The notes: generated from the sequence alone by a model not told the origin. Numbered from the stretch's first letter, positions 32,001 through 43,404 are shown. The stretch: DNA of 64,000 nucleotides from Plazaster borealis (GCA_021014325.1 CM037475.1:2077001-2141000); one strand, 5' to 3'. A program made the numbers and translations.

Positions 32001-35000
32001 GGTTACCAGGTAGGTACCAATGGGTTGTTGTTCATCAGTTTTTTCCTGACTGCTTATGCAGCTTTAAAATAGTAGTTGAATTGAAATTCTTGCCTAATGC
32101 TTGCCACATATTCAACTCTAAATTCAAAAGATAACCCCTGCTTTTTGTCCCTCTTCTCTTTTTCCTGGTTTGCTGACATCCACTCACGATTTTTGTAGGC
32201 CCCATTTGTTCTTGTGTTTTTAACTGCTCTTTACTTTCGTTGGTTTTTATTTGATGGCTGTCACCCTTGTAATTTTTGGTGGTTGTAAAATACTCTGTCA
32301 CTGTGTAATTTGTCCCGTTAATCTTTTTATAGTTCCGGTTCTGTATATTTGTTTAACTTATTTTTATTTTCAAAAACATATCTCTATGTGTGTTTTTATT
32401 GTAAGAAGCACACTGGAAAACAATTTTCATATTTCTTTTAAAGGCACTGTACATGTTTGGTAATCACTCAAAATATATATTAACATAAAAACTGACTTGG
32501 TAACGAGCAACGGAGAGCTGTTGATAGTATAAAACATTGTGAGAAACGACTCCCTCTGAAGTAACGTAGTTTTTGAGAAAGAGGTAATTTCTCACTTAAA
32601 TTAATAAATGACTTCTTGCAAGAAGCCTTTCATTCCTATCTGAAAGCACACAAATTGGTACAACAAGGGTGTTTTTTCTTTCAACATTTTCTTGCAACTT
32701 CGATGATCAATTGAGCCCAAATTTTTACAGGCTTTTTATTTTATGGATATGTTGGGATACACCAAGTGAGAACACTGGTCTTTGACAATTACCAAACGTG
32801 TTCAGTGCCTTTAACGTGACGTTTATAATAAATTGAATTGAATTGAAATGATTAGACTCATGTTTGTCTTTTAGGATGGACTCTGTATTCTAGAAGGCTT
32901 GTCTGCCACTGGACTGAGAGGAGTACGTTACGCCAAGGAAATCCCTGGGTTGAAAAACATCGTCTCTAATGACTGGAACTACGAGGCCTTCAAAGCCATC
33001 CAGCGTAACATTAAAGAGAATAATGTGGAGCGCTTGGTGACAGCCAGCCACGGTGATGCTTCGTAAGTACAGTGGATAAGAAACAGAGTTTGTAAGCATA
33101 CACAGTTTCAAATCTATGGTCTTGGTCGTTTGTTTAAAAGTATGTTACAGTTTGTGAAGAAGCAATAATAAGATTGAAGACTGATTCTTGCCCGACCTTC
33201 CAGCCTCGGTTTGGTTTTATTGGTTTGAATGGCAGAAAACAAGATGGCTGTGCTGTGATAAAACTCAACTGGAATTAGTGTCTAATTGTTTTTGCGCATT
33301 TAAAGTAATAATAATAATAATAATAACATGTAGTTCTGATATAGTGCTTTATCACACCGATGGGCGTCTCAAAGCGCTCAGTATTTTTGTTTTAAAGTAT
33401 GAGACCTATTTCCTTTACATAGCACCATGTAATGGTTTACAAGGTGCTGTGGCGCAATATGCAGCCAATCAAACCAGTAACACCGGGGCGAACCCTTTCT
33501 CTTTACGATAAGTGCACTGGGTTCTTTAACGTGCATTACACAACACACGGGACCTCTGGCTTAATGTCCCATCCAAGAACACAAGTGTCACGACCGGGAC
33601 TCAAACTCACACTCTGCAGATCAGAAACACCAGAGCTTGAGTCGGTGTTCTTATCCGCTCGGCCACGACACGCCAAGTGCTTTGGGACTAGGTGAGGTAT
33701 CTTGAGAAAGTGTTTTATTTTTCTTAATTTTCTGTGTGCATTAGATTGATCATGAACCAGTACCATCTGACTGATCGTGTGGACATTGTGGATCTGGACC
33801 CGTACGGCAGCCCTGCTAAGTTTCTGAATGGCTCTATGCAGGCAGTTAAGGATGGTGGAATCCTGTGTGTAACATGTACGGACATGGCCGTCCTCTGTGG
33901 CAACCGCAGCGAGGCGTGTCACGCCAAGTACGGAGCTATGTCACTCAGGGCAAAATACTGCCATGAAATGGTATGATTAAGTACTGATTAAGTACACTAA
34001 TAGGGATGTACAAAGACAATAATATCAATGGGTCAGTGCAAAAACATTGTATCTCCTAAAATAGCACTTAAAGGCATCGTACATGTTTGGTAATGACTCT
34101 GAAAATTTATGGCAATAAAAACTTACTTGGTAAGAAGTACAGCAGCTTTGGATAGTATTATGCATTTTGAGAAACTTTTTACTTTGAAGGACTGCGGTTA
34201 TGGAAAAATAGATCACTTTTTATTCCAAAAATATTTTGAATATTGAGAGGTAACGCTTCTCAGAGTGTGTATTCCATTGCAGATTATTCTTCCTGCGTGG
34301 ACAAAACCGCTCCAGATTTTTCGGCAATATCTCAAAAACGCTACCACCTTTTGAAATGAAATTTTCACAGGTTAGTTTTATGGTATATATCTACAACTAT
34401 ATAGGATTGAAACAAACAATAGGCTCCAATTACCAAACGTGTACGATGCCTTTAAGTTACGCGCAAGTTTGAAATTGTCAAAACGTATCTCACTCAAACA
34501 GCTGGATGTACACACTAAACAAGTATGCGCCGAGATACAACGTTTTTGCACGGTGCGTTTTCGTGAGAGATACAACGTTTTTGAGAAATCGAGATACTAT
34601 GTTTTTGCACTGACACGATGGTATTTTAACAGATATCATCACATTGTAAATTGCAGTCCCAAGTGGAGCCATTTCCACTGTTACTCTGAAGCCCGGTTCG
34701 TACTTGCTGCGAATGCTTTGTGCAAAGCGAATTTGACATCACAGCTCTGTTTTCGCTGCGAATTTTTCTCAAGAGTTGAGCACAGCCCAACTCTTCCGAA
34801 TTGTTCGTTGCGAATTTGTGACTTGAAAATTCGCATCGCATTCGCATTCGCAGGAAATATGAACCGGGCTTTACTCTTATGTCCCATTAAATGCCCGATC
34901 AACATCAAATATCCACCTTCAACCTTCCACCCTGGCCCACGTACAAACAACCACTATGGTCAACAAGCCTTTGCAGTGACTGCACCAGCACTCTGGAACA

Positions 35001-38000
35001 AACTCCCTCTGCACATCCTATCCACCTTCATCTGTCCCTTGGCCAAAGCACAATGGTCAGCAAGAATTCTCACTGGCTACACCAGCACTCTGGAACAAAC
35101 TCCCTCTGCACATTCTAACCACCTTCATCTGTCCCCTGGCCAAAGCACAAACACCTTCTATGGTCAGCAAGAATTCTCACTGGCTACACCAGCACTCTGG
35201 AACAAACTCCCTCTGCACATCCAAGACTCTGCACATCAACTCATTCCAGACTCAGTTAAAAGCACATCTTTTCAGATAATCGAGAGCACTTTGAAAAGCC
35301 TAAAGTGCTATATAAATGTTAGAATTGTTGATTTATTAACAAAGATATTGACAAAATAGGGAGACCACCAACATTAGGGCTAGATAGCTCAGTTGGTAGA
35401 GCGCCGGCACGTTAATCCAGAGGTCCCGCTCTTGCCTTTTCCATCCCAATATTATTTAAAATTTACACAGTCAGTTTCCCTGTTGGTTTATTACTTGTTA
35501 ATTAATTGTTAAAATGTTTCTACAGAAATTTTGATTTCCTAGTAAAACTGCCAATATTGATTATTTTGGAAGACTGGAGAGAATTTTGACATGATTTAAA
35601 AAAAAAGAGGGGCTCCAAGGTCAAATTGAGTGTCGTAATGCACTCATTTTCCAATAGATAGAGTCCTCATAAAAGTGGGGACAAAGTTACAAGTCTCTAC
35701 CTCACGTTAAAATGGTGTAAAATATTGTTTTCTTTGATACTCTTTCAGAGCGAAATTTGAAACATGAGTCTGTACATTTCAAAGAGGAATTACTGCTCAA
35801 GTTCATTGCAGGTTTGATTGAATATCATTATGATTCAGGAATGAACTGAAAACTCACTGTCCAAAAATGTGCAGACCATATTTTTGAAATGTGGCGTCAT
35901 GGAACGTTTTTGGATTTTGACAAAAATTGCACTTGAAGGGTATCAAACACAGTGGCATTTTACACCATTTTAACGTGAGGTTTGAGACTTGTTATTTTGT
36001 TTTCCCATTTTCATAAGAACTCTATCTTTTGGAAAATGAGTGGTTCACAAAACTGAATTTGACCTTGGAGCCCCTCTTTACATGTGATGTTTTATACTTC
36101 ATTAATTCTTTTTACATCAATATCCAGGCATTACGGATAGTTCTTCATTCAGTGGAGATGCATGCAAATATACATCATCGTCATATTGAACCTCTGCTCT
36201 CAGTCAGTGTAGACTTCTACATTCGTCTCTTTGTACGGGTTCATACCAGCCAGTCCAAGGTCAAACAGTCAGCTGCGTGAGTTACATTATCAATTTCTAA
36301 TCGCTACAATGAAAATTCCACTACAGTATTTGCTTTCTACTTTCATAAAGTTATTTCAGTGCTTTAAAGTCGGCCTGATGTTTTTTCATTGATCTCAAAC
36401 ACCCCATATTCCTTTAAGGGTTGGGATTAGCATCACAACCTCTGTCCCACCGTAGGTCTGTAGCCAGCCTCTGTCTTTTCCACAGATATTTTTATGGTAA
36501 ATATGCCACCAGTGTGTCCGACCTGGTTCCTCCTATCAGGTTGTTTGAGCATGAAACCAGGCTTTCTGCTTCTTCTCACCCATCGCTTTGCTGAGATGTA
36601 GAACAAAGAGCCATTCCAACAGCTTTATTCCACGTACTGCATCTCTTTGGAACTCCTTGCCTGGTACATGTTTCCCTACATCCTACAATCTAGACTGTTT
36701 TAAGAGGAATATCAATTCCTACCTTCAGCTCCCCTGAATTATTTTCATCTTAAATGTTTTCTTCCTGTAGCCCCTTACCAAGAGTGGCTTTTAGCCTCAT
36801 TTGGGGCGACCTTGCATACAACAAAATAATAATAACAATAACAATCTATTGCAAATTTTTCGATGACAGATTGTATGAATTCAACATATTTTATTATCCT
36901 GTTTTTCCAATAGGAAGAAAGCGTTAGTTTACCACTGTGAGGGATGTGATAACTTCCATCTACAGCGCATGGGACGACTTCTCCCAGTTGCAGACAATCC
37001 AAAGTAAGTTGTGTTTAGTCAGAGATTTCCAATAACTTAAATAGGAAGGGTAATGACAAATTCAATTTTGTGATGTACTCATTTCCCAATAGATAGAGTC
37101 CTCATGTGAGTGGGGAAAAAATTACAAGTCTCTAACCTCGCGTTAAAATGGTGTAAATTGCCATTGTATTCGATACTCTTCCAGTGCAAAATTTGCAAAA
37201 ATCCAAAACATCTGATGACATCGTTCTGAGAAAAATGGGTCTGTACAATTTTGCACAGGGATGTTTTGGTTCATAACTGAATTTTGTAAGACCAAAATTT
37301 GAAACATGACGTCATTGGATTTCAACAACTAATGGCTCTTTATAATCCAAGGAGGAAGTTTTCATCAGTCAAAGTTTTATAATTAAAAGATTTTTTGATT
37401 AAATGTTTATCGAAAGTCAAAATTGTACAGACCCATTTTTCTCAGAATGATGTCATCAGATGTTTTGGATGTTAACAAATTTTTGCACTGGAAGGGTATC
37501 GAATACAATGGCAATTTACACCATTTTAACGCGAGGTTAGAGACTTGTAATTTTTCCCTACTCACATGAGGACTCTAGCTATTGGAAAATGAGTACATCA
37601 CAAAAATGAATCTGACATTTCCCTTCCTCTTTGAGAACAAAAGTAAACCTTTCTTTCCTATGGTAGGAAAAACAAAAATCTCAAGTGGGAATATTAAGTC
37701 AGGATTAATTATTCTAAGGAAGAAAATGACTTTCAAAAGTTCATCAGGATTGAAAGAAATACCTGAACTTTTTGTTGTTTCTGATGAGACATTTTAGTCT
37801 AGAAATTTTAAGAAAACCTGGACCACAAAAGAGCTAGGTTTACTTTGAAGTAGAATAGCTCCGAGCTAAAATGCTAAGGGGATTGGGTAAATTGTTATCC
37901 AAAACAGACTTGGAATTTCATCTTTGAGAGGGCAAGGCTATTTTCATTTTGCAAAGGGCACTTCCATTGGAAAATCATAGAATCTATGGGATACTTCTGA

Positions 38001-41000
38001 ATGGGGCACCAAGGCCAAGACCAGCATTAGGGGTTGTTCTCATTAGGCAGCAAACACAGTCAACTATGGGTTCACTCGGGTTCCAAATTGCAGTTTCAAG
38101 TCTGAGTGCCCCAAGTGATACAGATCCTTATCCGCTCTAATCATATAAACAACCTGATAAGAATTGCCTTGCTATGGCACTGATTATTAGTAGTAATGGA
38201 CAACATTTGTATGAGTTATTAAAGACTGAAGAAGATGATTACACACGTATTGTTAAGTTGATACCAATTTGAACTGAAAACAAATTGATAAAAAAACAGC
38301 TGAGAAATTTTGTTTTGCACCAACCCCTTTTCCCCTGATTTACCCTCTTGCTGTTTATCAGATCAGTGCAATGGACATGATCTCTTTCCGGTCCAGTGGA
38401 GTTTAATTGCTAAATGTCTTCTCAGGATTGTTTACTTACTTGTCTTGCCCTGGTGAAGACTTGAGAAGCAAAAGTGCAGTTTACAACAGCCCCAATTTTC
38501 TAATGGAGCAAACCCTTCATGGCTGAGGGGCAACAGAGGCCGTGGCATCGGCCTCCGTGGCCACCGTGTAATTCTAGGCCTGAAGTCAATTCACCAATGC
38601 TACCGGTATGTTGTTAACTTTTAAATTTTGTCATGAAGATTTTTCTCTTGTTTTTACAGGAATTTCAGATACAAGAGTGCCTTTGGACCTCCTGTTGGTC
38701 AGAACTGTGAAAACTGTGGATCAAGATTTCTTGTAAGCAAACTTTCTTTGAGACACTTTATTTAAAGGGGCAGTGCGCCATTGCAACTACATTTCAAAAT
38801 GATCAAATAAATAATGTGAAACTACATTTGACTGAGTTGATACAAGCACAAGTCTCCCTGAGAAATGTTGTTCTTAAAGTGATCTTACTTCAGCTTAAAT
38901 AGGTTTTTAAGATGTTTCTTAGGATCCAATACTGGATAGTTATTATGTAAAACAAAACATTAAGTTTCTGAAAAATGCCTTTCGTCTAAAACAAAACATT
39001 ATGTTTCCAAAAAATGCCTTTCATCTAATTCTTTAAAACAACAAATTTAAGCCTTCTAGAGAAATAGTTTTTTAAAACTTGCTTTTCTTAAACGTTTTGG
39101 TTAGAGCTTTGTAAATTGTTAACACATAAAATACGAGAGAGAGAGTTCTAAGCAAAACTGTTTTGTTTGTTTTAAATTTGTTGTTTAGTCTTGTTTATTT
39201 GTGTGCAGCTTGGAGGCCCAATATGGGCAGAACCTCTCCATGACCCCGAGTTTGTCAAGAAACTTTTGTGTCATATAACGACCCACTCTGACCGGTTCCA
39301 CACTCACACCAGGATGAGGGGGATTCTTACACTAATCAGCGAGGTATGATATTCACTCTGATCCGTGAGGTATGATTTTTACTCTGATCAGTGAGGTATA
39401 ATTTTCACACTGATCAGTGAGGTATGATTCTCACACTGATCAGTGAGGTATGATTCTCACACTGATCAGTGAGGTATGATTCTCACACTGATCAGTGAGG
39501 TATGATTCTCACACTGATCAGTGAGGTATGATTCTCACACTGATCAGTGAGGTATGATTCTCACACTGATCAGTGAGGTATGATTCTCACTCTGATCAGT
39601 GAGGTATGATTCTCACACTAATCAGTGAGGTATGATTTTCACTCTGATCAGTGAGGTATGATTCTCACTAATCAGTGAGGTATGATTTTCACTCTGATCA
39701 GTGAGGTATGATTCTCACACTAATCAGTGAGGTATGATTTTCACTCTGATCAGTGAGGTATGATTCTCACACTAATCAGCGAGGTATGATTTTCACTCTG
39801 ATCAGTGAGGTATGATTCTCACACTTATCAGTGAGGTACAATTTTCACTTTAATCAGTGAGGTATGATTTTCACTCTAATCAGTGAGGTATAATTTTCAC
39901 ACTGATCAGTGAGGTATAATTTTCACACTGATCAGTGAGGTATGATTTTCACTCTAATCAGTGAGGTATGATTCTCACACTGATCAGTGAGGTATGATTC
40001 TCACTTTGATCAGTGAGATATGATTCTCACACTGATCAGTGAGGTATGATTCTCACACTGATCAATGAGATATGATTGGACCATTGGATCTTGGTTTGGA
40101 GACCATACCTGAAGAGGGCTAGAGTGCACTAGTCGGAATATTCAGATTAAACCAATAGGCACTTTTCAAAGCCACCACCTTGTTAACCCTCCTACTCTTG
40201 GTAACAATTTCCAGTGAGTTGACCAACCATTTTAAACCATTCAACCGCATGGGTTGTGTATGGTTGCACAACTGTGCACAGAACTAATGTATTCAACACA
40301 TTGTAATATACTGTTCTTTCCCATCAGCACTGGTGGGGGTCTTTGACAATTGAACAATTCTTCCCATATTTTTCCTTGTTCAATTTGTACCATGGAAAGA
40401 AATTGTTTTTAAATGGGAACAATTGAGCATCAGCGTTTCGGCCATAGCCATAGTTGAAGCCATCAATTCAGACACATTTATGAATGTATATCTAATCTAT
40501 TTTGTTTTTGTTTCTAGGAGCTTTTAGACTGTCCGCTCTACCACAAATTCAGTCAGCTGTTTCACCACGTCCGCAGCGCGTGTCCACCTCTGAAGAAGTT
40601 CCGCTCAGCGTTAATGCACGCTGGTTACAGAGTGTCCCAGTCTCATATCACAGCAGAGGCCGTCAAGACTGACGCCCCTCATTCTGTCGTCTGGGACATC
40701 GTCAAAGAGTGGGTGAGTTTTGCTTGGATGGTGCATATGCATAAAAAGTGAACAGGGATCCAATAACAAGATTTAATTTACTTTTTTATGCCAATGACAA
40801 TAAAAAACGTTTATCAACTATGAAGAGAGGGGACACACAGCACAAAACCTTTTAGCTGCATTATTCAGAGAGATGTAGAAAAAAACTAAACTTCGATAAG
40901 CCTATATTTTGTCTGGGTGTGTTGTGGCTGAGCGGTCAAGCGAACTGGACTCGAGCTCTGATGTTTTGATCAGCAGAGTGTGGGTTCGAATCTTGGTCTT

Positions 41001-43185
41001 GATACTTGTGTCCTTAAACAGGACACTTAACCATTAATGTTTGTCCTTTGGATGGGACGTAAAGCCGTAGGTGTAATGCACGTAAAAGAACCCAGTTACA
41101 CTTATCGTTTAGAGGAGGGGTTTGTCCGGATGTTTTCTGGTATGGTAGGCTGCAGAATGCACCACAGCAACTTGTATTTGTAAACCATTACATGGTGCTA
41201 TGTAAATAAATGGGTCGTATATTTTGAACATAGCTCTGCATACCTTGTAGAAAAAACGAATGGTGTGATAAAGCATTTTATAAGAACTGCGTATTATTAC
41301 TATTATTCTTCTTCTTTTGTTTTCAGGTAAAATTAAATCCAGTTACAAGGAAACGGAAACTAGAGGACACCAGTGTCAGTAACATTATATTGAGCCAAAA
41401 AACAAGGTAAATCTTCAAACACAGCAGTGAATAATGTGTTTCGTGCCATGCATTTAACCTTTAAATTCCAAATGTTGTCTTTATAGAATTGCAAATAAAA
41501 GTTCTAGAAATAATGATTCCAATCAAGAAACTTGATTTTCTCAAACATCATTCTAAGGTCACATGGTTTGTTGTAACCAATACAATGCATTATGAAAAGG
41601 GCTGGTTTAATCGGCCCTGCTGATACACAGTCCAAGAATTTGGCCAATTTATACAGCCCTGGACACTGCAAGGTTTTGGACTATCCAGGCGTGTCATGGT
41701 CGAGCGGTCAAGCTCTAGTGTTTCTCATCAGCAGAGTGTGGGTTCGAACCCGAGTCATGATACTTGTGCCCTTGAGCAAGGCATTTAACCATAATTATGC
41801 TTCATAAAAAATTGGGAAGGAATTGCATTCTGCTCAACCAGCCAGGCTCCTAGTGGATGATACCCATGCCGACACCCTTAACTAGTATTGCTTTGTCCTT
41901 TGGATGGGACGTAAAGCCATTGGTCTCGTGTGTGGTGTAATTTTTGTAAAAGAACCCAGTTACAGTTATCGCTAACAGAAGGGGTTTGCCCCGGTGTTTC
42001 TGACAGTGGCTGCCGAGTGCGCCGCAGCACCTTATAAACCCTTACAAGGTGCTACATTAATCAGTCTCATAATTCAAAAACTTTAAAAACCTGTCTGGAA
42101 ATATATAATGATAAGCGCTTTAAGACGCCCGTAGATAAAGCTCTACATACAAACTAGTTATTATTATTATTATTAGTCGTCCACAGAATGCGTACATAAT
42201 TCAAGAATTTGTCTAACCTAAATGTTTGAAATCCCTGGTACAGTATTTTTGAAAGGCAAGTACGCCACAAGCAAAATGCCACTCGGATGCGAGTAGTTTC
42301 TTGCTTGGCAAGTGATTTGTTTTTTAAATTGACCATCTAGCAATTCTTTATAGTTGAGCCTTGATACCTTCATTTTTGTTTTGTTGTTGTGTTCGTTCTC
42401 CTCTAGTATTGAAGTTTCCTTCGATGTGAGAGAAGACGCCATGCCGACGTCTCACAAACAGGGCATCCCAAGATTCCCTGCCAACCCTGCCCCCAACTGG
42501 GGTCCCAAGGCAAGAGCAAAACCATCGTAAGTTTCAAAACTTCAGGCAGCACTTGTAAAGCAATCAAACTAAACATATGTGGGTTTTTGGGCATTGCATG
42601 GTGAGGTATCAATGTATATTCAGTTTGCGGTTACACCATGTGTATATGTCTACTTTGCTGTGTAGATTTTGTTCTTTAGAATTTGTCTTGCTATTTATTT
42701 TACTGCCGGGGAGTAGATTTTTCAGATTTCGGAAGACTACTTGGCTCTGAAAAGAACTGTCCTGCTTGTTAACTTCTACCTGGGCGGGAGGTAGGCAATC
42801 AGTCAGAACTTTTACTTTTGCTTAGTAGATCGAGGGGACTTCACGTTATTAACTTTACTGCCGCGGAGTGAGTTCTTAATTGGTCTCAACGTTTTCGACT
42901 AGCCTGCTCTAGTCATCATCAAGAAACTATTCATTTTCCACCAAAAAGAAAGAGAAACCTATTTTGATGAAATTATCCTGAGCAAAAACACAAAGACAAT
43001 GTCTTAAAGAAATACTACAAACTCTTTGATGTAAGTTATAATGCATTCCTAAAACCTTTTATTTCAGATCGTCAGCAGAAACACTTGAAGAGAAAAGAGC
43101 GCGTCATCAAAACAAAAGAGCCAGACAGAAGGAGCCGATAACAGAGGAAGGAAATGAGTCAGACGATGTCAAACAACAAAAGTGA
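28616..43185 (+). CDS. TRMT1: tRNA (guanine(26)-N(2))-dimethyltransferase, complete
   Basis: Uses S-adenosylmethionine to form N2,N2-dimethylguanosine at G26 of tRNAs. Coding exons: 28616-29040, 29269-29324, 30968-31077, 32875-33062, 33745-33970, 36128-36276, 36914-37003, 38660-38732, 39209-39343, 40518-40712, 41327-41406, 42407-42526, 43068-43185; total 1965 nt, 654 residues. The family signature [13 protein letters not shown] is at 130-142, the AdoMet-binding [11 protein letters not shown] at 203-213, and catalytic DLDPYGSPA at 276-284. Four cysteines (393, 396, 431, 434) form a probable zinc site. The start is the first ATG after an in-frame stop in the spliced leader. Human TRMT1 has a C-terminal CCCH finger; this protein ends in a basic then acidic tail without it. 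The acidic N-terminus gives no sign of the mitochondrial presequence known for human TRMT1. Confidence 0.95.
29590..29805. repeat. Imperfect palindrome with GAGCAGAGTA arms
   Basis: About 85-bp inverted arms meet near 29695: CTCTTTTGGGAGGAGTGTTG ... ACTCTGCTCGTCTTCT, then CGAGCAGAGTAC ... CCAACACTCATCCCAAAAGAG. One arm (GGTCTCGACGTTTCGAACAG, GTATACTCTGCTCGTCTTC) recurs at 945-1050. In a TRMT1 intron. Confidence 0.75.
31275..31786. mobile_element. Long-terminus MITE with TTTAGCGTCC arms
   Basis: Left AAACATGTTTAGCGTCCG and right CGGGGACGCTAAACC inverted arms. The interior has two AAGATGGCCGCCAT motifs with T-rich runs. A second copy is at 14861-15141 in LIG1. Confidence 0.75.
31800..32005. 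mobile_element. GGGCCCAATTTCAT-type MITE, diverged
   Basis: GTGAAATCGGCCCC at left and TTTATAAAATTGGGCCCC at right, with TTTTTGGCTGGTTACCTGTT inside. In the TRMT1 intron before exon 32875. Confidence 0.65.
32438..32814 (+). mobile_element. TTAA MITE family A copy inside a LINE-tail-like segment
   Basis: Full-length with TTAA borders. Flanks (about 32020-32437 and 32815-32850) read together as a 3' tail ending in ATTGAATTGAATTGA. It ends about 60 bp before the TRMT1 exon at 32875. Confidence 0.88.
32875..36276 (+). CDS. TRMT1: TRMT1 methyltransferase core (exons 32875-33062, 33745-33970, 36128-36276)
   Basis: This Rossmann-fold block carries the AdoMet-binding glycines ([10 protein letters not shown]), an acidic strand end (SNDWNYEAF), the catalytic DLDPYGSPA loop and [12 protein letters not shown]. 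It is followed by [22 protein letters not shown] across an intron, then [17 protein letters not shown]. The order and spacing match the Trm1 family from archaea to human, and no conserved catalytic residue is lost. A SINE sits in the second intron; the third carries nested MITEs, LINE fragments and a fold-back element ending about 50 bp before the 36128 acceptor. Confidence 0.95.
33308..33674 (-). mobile_element. tRNA-derived SINE (type 1)
   Basis: Minus-strand copy from TGGCGTGTCGTGGCCGAGCGG-like head at 33674 to an (ATT)n tail at 33308. Internal deletion of the GGATGGGACG part. Ends about 70 bp before the TRMT1 exon at 33745. Confidence 0.85.
34032..34614. mobile_element. GTCAGTGC-type MITE with a nested TTAA MITE (34068-34455)
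   Basis: Outer inverted termini GTCAGTGCAAAAACATTGTA and its near inverse ending GCACTGAC. A complete family B copy with TTAA borders lies inside at 34068-34455. Outer-family sequence recurs at about 28430-28565 in TRMT1 intron 1. Confidence 0.8.
34690..34870. mobile_element. MITE with AGCCCGGTTC termini
   Basis: AGCCCGGTTCGTACTT and its inverse ending GAACCGGGCT, flanked by TTACTCT at 34681 and 34871. The interior is rich in GCGAATT-type short repeats. Confidence 0.8.
34880..35345 (+). mobile_element. LINE C-terminal fragment with tandem units
   Basis: [16 protein letters not shown] recurs about three times with shifts of frame (near 34970, 35080 and 35185). Each copy contains CACTCTGGAACAAACTCCCT. 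The tail ends AAGTGCTATATAAATG. The long open frame across 34439-35359 is a chance fusion of MITE and LINE sequence. Confidence 0.78.
35607..36077. mobile_element. Fold-back MITE with long inverted arms
   Basis: GAGGGGCTCCAAGGTCAAAT and its inverse at the ends; arms continue with CACTCATTTTCCAA, ACAAGTCTC and CACCATTTTAACG inversions. It ends 50 bp before the TRMT1 exon at 36128. Confidence 0.85.
36590..36738 (+). mobile_element. LINE C-terminal fragment (CR1-like)
   Basis: Reads [16 protein letters not shown] then [17 protein letters not shown] and a stop at about 36735, the usual end of CR1/Jockey-type reverse transcriptases. Lies in a TRMT1 intron. Confidence 0.75.
36914..43185 (+). CDS. 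TRMT1: TRMT1 C-terminal domain (last seven coding exons)
   Basis: Encodes the Trm1-specific C-terminal domain: a split CxxC pair (VYHCEGC; QNCENC), LGGPMWAEPLHD, an [11 protein letters not shown] segment, a winged-helix-like stretch with [26 protein letters not shown], and [16 protein letters not shown] near the end. The last exon is a short Lys/Arg-rich then Glu/Asp-rich tail ending at TGA 43183-43185. The donor after 39343 opens the large 26-bp tandem array, whose first unit is the exon end itself. Confidence 0.93.
37042..37628. mobile_element. Fold-back MITE with long inverted arms, second copy
   Basis: AGGAAGGGTAATGACAAATT to AATCTGACATTTCCCTTCCT. Arms of about 190 bp include ATGGGTCTGTACAATTTT and its inverse. 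It begins about 38 bp after TRMT1 exon 36914-37003. Confidence 0.85.
37905..38150. repeat. Dispersed repeat with GCAAAGGGCACTTCCATTGG
   Basis: Matches the reverse of 47690-47815 (AAGGGGCACCAAGGCCAAG, GCCCTCTCAAAGATGAAATT). TRMT1 intron on one side, phosphatase last intron on the other. No inverted ends were established. Confidence 0.6.
39332..40071 (+). repeat. 26-bp minisatellite built from the TRMT1 splice donor
   Basis: About 28 units of consensus GTATGATTCTCACACTGATC followed by AGTGAG. Each unit contains the donor GAG|GTATGA of the preceding TRMT1 exon (ends 39343), and the last 20 or so exon bases match the same unit. Nearly all units keep the GT. In 39600-39830 two variants alternate (CACACTAATC and CACTCTGATC types), indicating dimer-wise expansion. 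Confidence 0.97.
40916..41315 (+). mobile_element. tRNA-derived SINE (type 1)
   Basis: GTGTTGTGGCTGAGCGG head, GGTTCGAATC B box, ACGTAAAAGAACCC body, ATT-rich tail. Ends just before the polypyrimidine tract of the TRMT1 exon at 41327, so the (ATT)n/CTT tail lies directly upstream of the acceptor. Confidence 0.85.
41690..42172 (+). mobile_element. Mosaic SINE: type 2 body joined to type 1 tail
   Basis: Head and GGATGATACCCATGCCGACA belong to type 2; from about 41890 the sequence switches to type 1 (GGATGGGACGTAAAGCC, AAAAGAACCCAGTTAC, AGCGCTTTAAGACGCCC) with an (ATT)n tail. In a TRMT1 intron. Confidence 0.75.
42590..42910 (+). repeat. Repeat with TTTGCGGTTACACCATG
   Basis: Closest to 52085-52430, including CCTGGGCGGGAGGTAGG and GCGGAGTGAGTTCTTAATTG. 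In a TRMT1 intron about 65 bp after exon 42407-42526. Confidence 0.65.
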
Positions 43186-43398
43186 GCTAAAGTTTGATCA
43201 AAGGAACTGGTAAACAATCCTCGCATCTGACATTCTACAAAAACTGTATTATTGGTGGATCCAGGGATGGGAAAAGCAACCTACACCCATTAAAATTTTA
43301 TTGGACCGTGTAAAATATACATAAATCAAAAGGAGGGTAACAGATTTGTTTTTGTCAACGTAATGCTTATTTATAGGCAAAACTATAAAGCAAGATAC

Positions 43399-43404
43399 AA
43401 TAAA
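43399..43404 (+). terminator. Candidate TRMT1 polyadenylation signal
   Basis: First AATAAA downstream of the TRMT1 stop, about 214 bp past TGA. Position and consensus fit, but transcript ends are not visible here. Confidence 0.45.

Noticed and set aside
34439..35359. The longest open frame in the window (306 codons, plus strand)
   Set aside because: It runs from a TTAA MITE end through two other MITEs into a LINE C-terminal remnant with tandem units; no splice or family support for a host gene.
39332..40071. CRISPR-like array
   Set aside because: Units are contiguous with no unique spacers, and the locus is a eukaryotic intron.
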